DNA from: Candidatus Stahliibacteriota bacterium | GTDB taxonomy: Bacteria > Hydrothermota > Tepidihabitantia > SM23-42 | Direction of reading: 5' to 3' | Assembly: GCA_030602565.1 (NCBI GenBank) | Contig: JAUVZL010000017.1 | Coordinates: forward strand, 1-43,336 | Length of the DNA stretch: 43,336 bases | Shown here: piece after piece, positions 6,303 through 15,000 of the stretch | Numbering within the stretch: the first letter of the stretch is position 1 | Layout: every line of letters starts with the position of its first letter | Translations under genes and position numbers: made by a program | The notes under the pieces: model-generated | What the model was told of the DNA's origin: nothing | The model's input: the letters and a program-made list of their open reading frames with translations, nothing else | Database searches by the model: none

Positions 6303-7634
6303 TCATTTAACCATCAGTATTTTTACTATCTTAGTTTCTTCCTTGCCTTCGAGAATTAGAAAATAGATACCTTGGCTTAGATTAGAGAAATCGAAGCCAT
6401 AAGAATAGATCCCTTGTTCAGCAATTCTTTCATCAATCGCTTCTACCTGTCGTCCAACGATGTCGTAAAGTTTCAGGCTAACTCGCTGTCTAACAGGAAT
6501 TGTATATCGCAATGAAGCATAGTGCCCAACAATATTGGGTAAAACCTTTAATTGTAACCTTTCACCTTTCACGTTTAACCTTTTATCCTCTTCAATTCCT
6601 TCTGGTGTGCCATAGATGTAGTGAATTTCACGATAAGTGTAGTCATCGTTTGTTGCAAATCTCGCAATGTGAATTATTCCATCTTTATCAATCCGCAGTG
6701 AACCACCATAACCTCTGGTTGTTGTAGGCGTGAGGGGCAATATCTCTTCATGCCAGCCAATCGAATCTTTGTAAGTAAGTAAAGTATTGGAACCATAACT
6801 GTAGAGGATGTAAGGTCGATTGAGAGAATCTATATCCAGTGATTTTTTAGTATAGATTTGACCACTCCCAAGTCCAAGTGCTTCGCAATGCCAGATACTG
6901 TCCCTGTAAGCATATTTTATTAGAGTACCAGATGGACTATATACTACGCATGGTTGATTGTCTAAGTTGATACGAATTGAAGTAGGCTTCCAATTGGGTA
7001 TGTCTGGATTATCAATTTCTTCGCAATGCCACTCGCCAGCAATTTTCTTAGCATACCATGGATTGTCACCCATAATACTGCCGAGACGAAAATAACTAAT
7101 ATGCGGTTGGCTTCCTAAATCTAAATCAATGGCGCATCCAGATTCTGTATAAATGTTACTATCAACTACTGTTTTCTGCCACAATGAGTCGTTTAAGTAG
7201 GCGTAAATCAAATGCGCTGTTTGATAGGTAATATGAGGAATACCAGAGTTATCAATTGCAATTGAAGCCCATGAAGATACACTATTCTCAATTGTATCCT
7301 TTGGCCAAGTAGAATTATCCTTGTGAGCAACAATCAAACCCGCCGGGTTATAGATTGAATAGATTGCCCAAACATGATTATTCTGACTAATTGTCATGTC
7401 CACACTGGTTCTCCATCCAATGCTCATATTCAATTCAAAGGTATCAGCGACCCAATTGCTAGCATTTTTAGAGCATAGAAACAGATAATTAACTTGGGAT
7501 GTCCTCGGTTTAATAACGAGGATATACGGATTCCCGAGCGAATTGACAGCAATTACAGGATAATACAAATCAGTTCCTGTAGTTACGACCTCCATTGTCC
7601 AGGGAACTAATAAGAAAAATATTAAATGTGTCAT
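6303..7634 (-). CDS. Secreted beta-propeller-like protein with C-terminal sorting domain
   Basis: A 443-aa exported protein, second gene of the C25 peptidase transcription unit (16 bp after it; GGGAG ribosome site). A short hydrophobic N-terminus is a weak signal peptide. Residues about 20-335 hold repeats of the type DNSGIPHITYQT, DLGSQPHISYFRLG, NLDNQPCVVYS, DSLNRPYILYSYG and DKDGIIHIARF, each about 45-60 residues apart, as in BNR/sialidase-like propellers. Residues about 355-443 are a type IX-style sorting domain, ending SLKLYDIVGRQV..QGIYFLILEGKEETKIVKILMVK-like. Between them, KRLNVKGERLQLKV is encoded by a degenerate word array (see 6543-6590). A homologous partner begins at 42671 beside the second C25 gene. 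The role is probably surface binding or assisting the peptidase; no catalytic residues are identifiable. Confidence 0.75.
   Translation of the reverse strand: MTHLIFFLLVPWTMEVVTTGTDLYYPVIAVNSLGNPYILVIKPRTSQVNYLFLCSKNASNWVADTFELNMSIGWRTSVDMTISQNNHVWAIYSIYNPAGLIVAHKDNSTWPKDTIENSVSSWASIAIDNSGIPHITYQTAHLIYAYLNDSLWQKTVVDSNIYTESGCAIDLDLGSQPHISYFRLGSIMGDNPWYAKKIAGEWHCEEIDNPDIPNWKPTSIRINLDNQPCVVYSPSGTLIKYAYRDSIWHCEALGLGSGQIYTKKSLDIDSLNRPYILYSYGSNTLLTYKDSIGWHEEILPLTPTTTRGYGGSLRIDKDGIIHIARFATNDDYTYREIHYIYGTPEGIEEDKRLNVKGERLQLKVLPNIVGHYASLRYTIPVRQRVSLKLYDIVGRQVEAIDERIAEQGIYSYGFDFSNLSQGIYFLILEGKEETKIVKILMVK
6543..6590 (-). repeat. Degenerate word array inside a coding sequence
   Basis: On the minus strand this reads AAAAGGTTAAACGTGAAAGG followed by TGAAAGGTTAC and ATTAAAGGTTTT, a loose repeat of (G)TGAAAGG/AAAGGTT words. 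It is translated in frame as KRLNVKGERLQLKV, a linker between the propeller and the sorting domain. It is the same kind of array as in the spacers, here tolerated inside a gene. Confidence 0.5.
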
Positions 7635-7649
7635 TTTTTTTCTCCCTAG

Positions 7650-10600
7650 TTACCTTACAACCAAAACCTTTTGGGTTCTTGTTTCTTTTTCACCTTCAAG
7701 AATCAAGAAGTAGATGCCCGAAGATGCTTTTCCCCCTGTTTCATCTCTACCATCCCATCGCACAGTATAACAACCCGGTGGTTGTTTTTCATTTACCAAC
7801 GTTCTAATGAGTTGTCCAGCAACATTGTAGATCTTGAGGTTTACATTATTTTCGCTTGGTAATTGATAATTGATTATGGTTTGAGAATGGAATGGATTGG
7901 GATAGCTCTGCGATAAACCGAACACTATAGGTAAGATTATGCCTGATGTTGAAGACTGAGGACCGCCACCACCTTCTTTCTCAAATTCATAGAGATTGCC
8001 AAGATGGAGCATTGCAAACTCTCCACTGATTTTTGTAATCCTCACAATAATCTCGCCATCATGCTTATAAACAGCTGGTGGTACAGGTAATTCAACGGTC
8101 TTGGGAATGCCAGCCTCATATTTAATCAAATGTTGGACAGTATTATCTATGCGCACTTTTTCACGCCACTCACCATTAGATTCATGGTAAGCCGTAGCAT
8201 CGAGCCGATATTTCAAGTCAGGGTTTAATCCGATGAATTTGTAGACCAGTTCATTCGTATCGTAATCTACTGGATAAGTTTCATAGGCAAGGTAACCATC
8301 GCGTTGTATTAAGTAAGGCGAAGGAATCTCACTACCGGCGTATATCGTAAACATCGGTATTGCTACAGGCAAAAAGAAATTCCTCTTTGCCTTAATGCCA
8401 AAAATATACGGGTTGGCTTCAGATTCATATTTTTCAGTATAGATTGTATAGAGATATACACCCGTAAGTGTCTGACGCCAATCACAAGAAGCGTAAAGAG
8501 ATTGAGTATAAGGTGTGTTACTCAAATTGCCATCACCATAAAGGTCAGAATGATAAAGCACTTCCCAGTTCTTGCTACCCTCAATATATTGATGCTCACA
8601 CCAAACAAGCACTCTATCTCTCGCTGTTATAATTGGCCAATCCGAAGCTTGGTTTGGTGTCTCTACCTCACGCCAAGTTGTCCAATCCTCGGGTGGATGA
8701 TTTAAGAACCGCTCACCTTTCCAAATCTCTCTACTTTCCTCAGTACCTGCTATCTCCTCTTCACTCCATGCCACAACTGCCTTTTCATTGGTCAGGTATA
8801 CAAACGGATGTACTGATGGTAGGTCATAAGAATTGGAGATATTTATTGGATCAGTCCAGCCAGCCACTGTCAAACATTTATACCAGATTTCAGGAACAGG
8901 CTCACCTGCTTCTGGTGGAAAGTCATAAACAATGTGAGGATAACCATACTGCAGGTCAATACAGGGTGAAGAAGGCTCCCAATCCTCAGGAACCGTTGCC
9001 GAGTCAATAATAACAGTTTCAGTTGCAGGGTCAAATGCATCAAATCGCTTGTAAATCACATAGGCTTTATCAGGTAGATAGAGAACCCCAGAGTAAACCA
9101 GATGAACGATATTATTCGCATCAATGCGCATGCTCGGCGGCGAAATCTTTGGATACCAAGTGCCCGGGATACACGGATATGAATCAATTGTAAATATCTG
9201 CCAATCCGGGGTATCAAATCGGGCAAAATAGATTTCTGCGGGTTGGTCAAGTTGATAAGGTTCAGGAGAATTTCGGTAGGCAAGGCAAGGACGAGGAAAA
9301 AGTTCAGTAGTAAGACCAATACTTGGGTTACGAGCAAAACGGTGAATATTTTGGGTTTCTGTCCACGATGTTCCGCCATCAGTAGAAATACTATAAGCGG
9401 ACCAGTCATCAGGTCCGTTTACCCCACCTATAACATCAACCCAGGTATAAGAGAGATTAATATTTTCTGTGTTTGGTGTGCGAACTAATTTTCTACCTTC
9501 TGAATAAGCAGTATGTGTCGTGGGAATATCTACAACAAATTCAAGGACCTGCACATTACCTTGGTAAGGAATGAAGTTGTGCTTGGTCACAGTCACTTTC
9601 ATTATACCAATTGTTGGCACAGTGATGTCAAAATATGCCTTTCCCTCAGCATTGGTGATTTGTGATTGATAGATTTCTGGATAAATTTCACCTGATTTGT
9701 ATAAAGTAACTAAGGCATTTGGTAAGGGAATTGGTTGTATTCCTGCCGGGTCTTCGTAGACTGTAACCTCAAAACTAACTGGAGTATTAAGAGGAATTGC
9801 ATCGGGATGATAGACAGTCATATCTTTAGGATTTATTGTCCAGACCGGCATTTCTGGGCCACCAAAGAGGTTATTCCTATATGCGTTTACCCACCCAACA
9901 AAATAACTTGAGTATTTTGACACGGCATGCGAAATTCCAATTATGTATCCTATTGGTGTATCAAACAAATTCCGTAGAAACTCTTGGTGCATCGTAAGGG
10001 ATGGCCCAGCACCTATATGCCTTGTGTTTCCAATATAAGCTACCGCACCTATTGCTGGTCTTTGGTCTGGTGGCACATCTAATCGGTAAAATGAAACAAA
10101 ACCCTCTGGGACACAAGGGTATATGTTACCGTTCCAATGCCCATTCCAATCACTCTCTGCAAAAGAATCAAAAGCCGCAGTAATACATCCAAAAGAATAA
10201 AAGATGTAGTATTTGTTAACATTATACAACTCATCAACCGAGGGGAAATTTCCATATTCCCAACTGAGAAGGAGTTCTTTGTAAGGATTGCCGTAAGCAT
10301 AAGAATTTGTTCTCAAACCATCTGGTGCGCCATGACCATAATGGGAAGCAATTCCATAACCAATACTCAATGTGTCAATTAACTCGTGATGGACTGGGTC
10401 ACAGAGAAAATCAACCAACTGGTGCTGGGTAAAATAATTAGGAAATCGCTGTTTTGTGTCTTCCATATAAGTCCTAAAGGGAAAGTCGTAATTTTCTTGA
10501 CAAATCCAGAGTGAATGAGTCATTAGATTTCTATTTGCTGGTGCTTTTTCGTATGTTAGGCGCTTTTCCACCCAGGAAAGTGCCTGGTCATAATTCCAAG

Positions 10601-11732
10601 CTGGAACGCGTCCAATAAAAATATTTGGTATATACCCCGGAACATCATCATTAGGCTCACCGATTTTTAAATCTCCGTCTCTGTCCCATTCACCATAGAA
10701 TACTTGAAAGTAGAGATCTGCCGGTGGAATATAGTCGCTATAGCTTAGTGGTAAGTTATCAATTCCCCAACAAAATCTAAACGGAAATTCAGCGTCATCA
10801 CTGCCACCTAAGATTGCAAAGGCGAGACCGTGTCGCCAATGGGCATCATATAAAAATTCTTTAACTTTAGCAGCATCGTCACCGATATGCTCTTCAGACC
10901 AACCAGCATAATCAGCATAAGTCCAGTATCCATCATACATTGCATATATCCAATCAAGAGTTACTATCATAGTGGGCATACCCTTTTCTACGAGCCATTG
11001 AGCTAACTGCTGGTATGCGCCAGCCATTGCAGACGTAGTTATAATAGCTACTTCCATACCACCTCTTGAAAGCAGTTGTTCATCGGGAATGAGTAGTGGC
11101 GGGCTGTAAAAGGCGTCAACCTCCCAATAATTATAGACACTGCTTTTTATTGCATCTTTGCATAATTGGAAGATCCTTTCACCCATAATTTGAGGACGGC
11201 GAGAAAGCGGTACAGATTCAAGGGTGAATCTAAAAGTTACAGATTGAACAAGATAAAGACTATCACGCACCGGGTTATAAAGCAATGGATATGCTGTAAT
11301 CGTTACCATAGGTATGCCGCTAAAACCGCCTCGATGAGTTACCTTAATAGGCATAGAATCTGGATAAAGTTCGTCTTTAGAATAAATAAGAGAATCGGGT
11401 TCCACCCATGGTGGGCGTGGAGCAGACATTGGAACCTGAGGTTGAGTGGGATAGATGATGTAAGTACCAGGCACCGGCACGAGTGAAAGTGAGAGTATTT
11501 CAACATTTTGGACTTTAGTTCCATTTGGAAGGATAAAATTCAAGGATTTAATTGGTAGTTCTGGGGCACCTGTGTCCGTTATTGCGGACATCTCTGTCCC
11601 TTTTATCCTATCATAACCATTCTCAACAGTAAACTCAAACTGAGAAAGGTTGTAGGATAATGTGTAAGGCCCTTGAGCCATAGCTAAATTCAAGAATCCT
11701 ATTGTTATTGATATTAACAAAATCTTGCGCAT
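7650..11732 (-). CDS. C25 (gingipain-like) cysteine peptidase with propeller and sorting domain
   Basis: A 1360-aa secreted peptidase. Residues 1-19 are a signal peptide (MRKILLISITIGFLNLAMA). About 20-215 form a C25 propeptide-like region. About 225-640 form the caspase-fold C25 domain, with the catalytic His in IASHYGHGAPDG (His467) and the catalytic Cys in YYIFYSFGCITAAF (Cys516). A beta-sandwich follows (about 655-735: VYHPDAIPLNTPVSFEVTVY), then about 450 residues of propeller-like repeats (PHIVYDFP, NIVHLVYSG, AVVAWSEEE). The C-terminal ~85 residues are a FlgD-like/type IX sorting domain with YPNPFHSQTIINYQLP and SGIYFLILEGEKETRTQKVL. AAAGGAGG precedes the ATG. It leads a two-gene unit with the 7634-6303 propeller protein. 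Its paralogue at 40147 lacks the middle propeller part. Function: extracellular protein degradation or processing of cargo. Confidence 0.9.
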   Translation of the reverse strand: MRKILLISITIGFLNLAMAQGPYTLSYNLSQFEFTVENGYDRIKGTEMSAITDTGAPELPIKSLNFILPNGTKVQNVEILSLSLVPVPGTYIIYPTQPQVPMSAPRPPWVEPDSLIYSKDELYPDSMPIKVTHRGGFSGIPMVTITAYPLLYNPVRDSLYLVQSVTFRFTLESVPLSRRPQIMGERIFQLCKDAIKSSVYNYWEVDAFYSPPLLIPDEQLLSRGGMEVAIITTSAMAGAYQQLAQWLVEKGMPTMIVTLDWIYAMYDGYWTYADYAGWSEEHIGDDAAKVKEFLYDAHWRHGLAFAILGGSDDAEFPFRFCWGIDNLPLSYSDYIPPADLYFQVFYGEWDRDGDLKIGEPNDDVPGYIPNIFIGRVPAWNYDQALSWVEKRLTYEKAPANRNLMTHSLWICQENYDFPFRTYMEDTKQRFPNYFTQHQLVDFLCDPVHHELIDTLSIGYGIASHYGHGAPDGLRTNSYAYGNPYKELLLSWEYGNFPSVDELYNVNKYYIFYSFGCITAAFDSFAESDWNGHWNGNIYPCVPEGFVSFYRLDVPPDQRPAIGAVAYIGNTRHIGAGPSLTMHQEFLRNLFDTPIGYIIGISHAVSKYSSYFVGWVNAYRNNLFGGPEMPVWTINPKDMTVYHPDAIPLNTPVSFEVTVYEDPAGIQPIPLPNALVTLYKSGEIYPEIYQSQITNAEGKAYFDITVPTIGIMKVTVTKHNFIPYQGNVQVLEFVVDIPTTHTAYSEGRKLVRTPNTENINLSYTWVDVIGGVNGPDDWSAYSISTDGGTSWTETQNIHRFARNPSIGLTTELFPRPCLAYRNSPEPYQLDQPAEIYFARFDTPDWQIFTIDSYPCIPGTWYPKISPPSMRIDANNIVHLVYSGVLYLPDKAYVIYKRFDAFDPATETVIIDSATVPEDWEPSSPCIDLQYGYPHIVYDFPPEAGEPVPEIWYKCLTVAGWTDPINISNSYDLPSVHPFVYLTNEKAVVAWSEEEIAGTEESREIWKGERFLNHPPEDWTTWREVETPNQASDWPIITARDRVLVWCEHQYIEGSKNWEVLYHSDLYGDGNLSNTPYTQSLYASCDWRQTLTGVYLYTIYTEKYESEANPYIFGIKAKRNFFLPVAIPMFTIYAGSEIPSPYLIQRDGYLAYETYPVDYDTNELVYKFIGLNPDLKYRLDATAYHESNGEWREKVRIDNTVQHLIKYEAGIPKTVELPVPPAVYKHDGEIIVRITKISGEFAMLHLGNLYEFEKEGGGGPQSSTSGIILPIVFGLSQSYPNPFHSQTIINYQLPSENNVNLKIYNVAGQLIRTLVNEKQPPGCYTVRWDGRDETGGKASSGIYFLILEGEKETRTQKVLVVR

Positions 11733-11883
11733 TTTTTCCTCCTTTTGTATTGTTTAATTCGTGCATATTTATATCCACCACACTTTTTGGCGGATTACTG
11801 TCCATTTCTGCTCCTTCCTTCCCACCTTATTCAACTATGCCCGTTTGTCAAGTTCCATCTGAAGCAGAACACTTATATGGTTT

Positions 11884-11911
11884 ATTATAATAAGGAAACG
11901 CAATCTGTCAA
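11884..11911 (-). promoter_or_regulatory. Consensus promoter TTGACA-N16-TATAAT (minus strand)
   Basis: Read on the minus strand, TTGACA (11911-11906) and TATAAT (11889-11884) are separated by 16 nt. Transcription would start near 11877, giving a leader of about 145 nt before the C25 gene. A second TTGACA (11851-11846) with a weak TAAGGT 16 nt on may act as a downstream promoter. The region is shared with the divergent alpha-2-macroglobulin promoter at 11992. Confidence 0.72.
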
Positions 11912-11991
11912 GAAATATTTGCGAACGTTAACGGACATCGTACTGTTGCCGATTTTGCCGATTGACGAAAAGTAAATTTCATTTCGTGCTA

Positions 11992-12019
11992 TTGACAAGT
12001 GATTCTATTCAAATAAACT
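11992..12019 (+). promoter_or_regulatory. Promoter TTGACA-N16-TAAACT
   Basis: TTGACA at 11992-11997 is followed after 16 nt by TAAACT (4 of 6 to TATAAT). Transcription would begin near 12026, close to the GGATGGAGG ribosome site and 10 nt before the ATG at 12036. The -10 is weaker than at other sites in the window. Confidence 0.55.
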
Positions 12020-12035
12020 TCAGGATGGAGGTAGT

Positions 12036-15000
12036 ATGAAAAAATTCATTACACTATTTATCTTAACAATTATTGTATTCTCATTATCTTGTCACAAGAA
12101 AAAAGCTTTTCAAGCTGGCTTTGAAATCCCTGAAGGAAAGAAACGAGATGTGGAAGTTCTCTATGTCATGCCGGAACGCGGAACTGAAGGACTGAGCGAA
12201 GTACACGAAATCCTTGTTTCCTTTAATCAACCAATGGTACCGCTCGAAGGCGTGCCAGAATTCGAGAAGAGTGGACCACTAAGAATCAAACCAGAAATAA
12301 AGGGAAGGTATAGATGGCGCGGTACATCCACCCTGTTTTTTATTCCGGATGAACCTTTGGTCGGTGGGACTCAATATACCTGCACCGTACCAAAAGGCAC
12401 AAAATCCCTGACCGGCACCGGGCTCAAAGAAGATTATTCCTGGCAATTCACAACCGCACGACCGCGGCTCATTACTTCAAACCCCTATCATAATCAAAAA
12501 TGGGTCGAGCTGGACCATAAAATCTATCTCCTTTTCAATCAACCAATGTCACCGGATAAAACAAAGTCCTTTATTAAGTTACTCGTGCGCGACGAAAAAG
12601 GTTTTGAGAAACCAGTTCCTTTCAAAATACGCAGCATAAGTGAAAAAGAAAAGAAGGATCTTGGCTCCTATTGGAAACCAGAAAGAACAATCGTCGTTGA
12701 TTTAGATCACGAACTGCCAATTGAAAGTAAAATTATGGTAAAACTACTCGAGGGTCTACCAGGAGCTTTGGGTGATTACGGTATGGAACATGAACGGACA
12801 GTTATTTTTCGAACTTTCAATTATTTTAGATTTGAAGGTCTTGATAATACCACACAAAACCCTCAAGAATCAGTAAGATTCGAGTTCAGCAACCCCGTAG
12901 TATACCAGGACTTTATCGAGCATATCAAGTTCAGTCCAGACGTAAAAATACCTGAACATTATAAGAACTGGACCCACTCCTCAACGAGATTATATATCTA
13001 TTTAGACCTTAAACCTGATACCAAATACAAAGTTACTATCGATAAAGAATTAACGGATCGTTTCGAAAATAAACTCGGCGAAGAAGCTAACGTATCGTTT
13101 AAGACTACAGATTATGACCCACAGATCAAAATAGCCACTGGTCGTGGGATCGTCGAATCGTACTCAGCAAAACGACATCCAATTACAGTTATCAATGTAA
13201 ACCGAGTCCGTAAGAAAATGGCGCTTTTGGAACGGAGTGAGATCATCCCCACAGTCCTTAGCAGTGGTGTCTTTTATGGATGGCGCAAGTACAGTCCTGT
13301 ATTCAACTATGACATCGATGAAAAATGGAATATCGATAGCGAAAGAAACAAACGAACCACGGTGCCGCTTGAGCTCAAGGATGTTCTACAAAGCAAGGAC
13401 GCTGGTTATGTTTTCTTTGAGCTTGATGCAAGTAAAGAACTACGCCACGGTCGCCGCTATTACCGAGGTTTGCTCCAGGTAACAAATATCGGTATTTCTG
13501 GAAAATTTTCATCGACGAACAATCTAATCTGGGTCACAACCTTGAAACACGCCCAACCTATTCATAATGCACAGATCGAATTGCGCGATGACAAAAATCG
13601 CGTCCTCTGGCAGGGCAGAACTGACCAAGACGGTTTGGTCCAAACACCCGGCTGGAAATCATTAGGTTTAGTCGCTGAGAACCGTTGGAACAAACCACGG
13701 ATTTGGGTGTTTGCCAAAAGCGGTAATGATGAAACCTTTATCGCTTCAGATGAGGGTACTGGTGTTTATCCATATGACTTTGGTATCTCGTATGACTGGA
13801 GTCCTGAACCAGAAAAGTATCAGGCTTATATCTTTACTGAACGGGGGATCTATAAAGCCGGCGAAGATGTCTTTCTCAAAGGTATTATAAGAGAAAAACA
13901 CCAAGGCAAGTGGAGGATACCTCGTAGTGTGAAAAATGTTGATCTTGAAATTCTCAATGCGCGTGATGAACAAATTTACTGCAAAACAATTTCTGTTTCA
14001 AAATACGGTTCATTTGATATCAAGCTCCCGATCGCATCAGATGCACCTACGGGCTGGTATGAAATAATTGCCAACCTCCCCGCCATTGACCGCAATTTTT
14101 ACGGTTCATTCAGAGTTGAAGCTTACCGCCCTGCACAATTTGAAGTAAAGGCAAAGAGCGAGCAAGAAGAATACATCTTTGGTGATAATTTCAAAGGCGA
14201 AATTAAGGGATGGTATCTCTATGGCGGACCAATGGCCGGCGAGAGCGCTGAATGGACAATGACTCTTGATTATTCATACTACACACCACCCGGGCACAAA
14301 GGCTTTCGATTTGGTCCATCCTATTGGTACTATGATGAAGATTGGGAATTTGAAGGTGTTATCGGTTCGGCTACCGGTGAACTTGATAAATATGGCAAGA
14401 TGGATGTAGAAAAGAAGCTCGTTCAGAAAGATATTAGAAGAACGATGTTGCTTACTCTCGAAGGATCAGTAACCGCTCAAAATCGACAAACCCTTTCAGG
14501 GCGAACAAGCTGTCTGATCCATTGTGGTGAGTTCTACATCGGGATAAAACCCCAGAAGACATTTATTGAAGCCAAAAACCCAGCGCAGTTTGAGTTTATT
14601 ATAACAAAATCTGACGGTGAATTGGTACCTGGAAAAAATATCAGTATCGAGATTATCAGAAGGGAATGGATAAGCGTACGCAAAGCCGGTATTGAAGGTA
14701 GATATGAATGGATGACTGAGAAAAAAGATAGTGTTGTCAGTAAATTCAAGGTTAAGACTGAACAAATGGCAGTCGCCAAGTCCTTTACTCCGGAAAGAAC
14801 TGGGTTTTACGTAATCCAAGCTCAGAGCAGAGATTCGCGCAACAACACAATTATCACAACCACTTATTTCTATGTAACAGGTGCCGGTTATATATCGTGG
14901 CGAAGAAGCGATGATGACCGCGTGGAAATTATCCCAGACGAAGAAAAGTACAAACCTAGCGATATTGCAAAAATACTCGTCAAGTCACCCTATGAAAAAG

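Noticed and set aside
7671-11486. Several 60-125 codon plus-strand frames inside the C25 gene
   Set aside because: They lie opposite a long conserved gene, lack ribosome sites and encode no recognisable domain.
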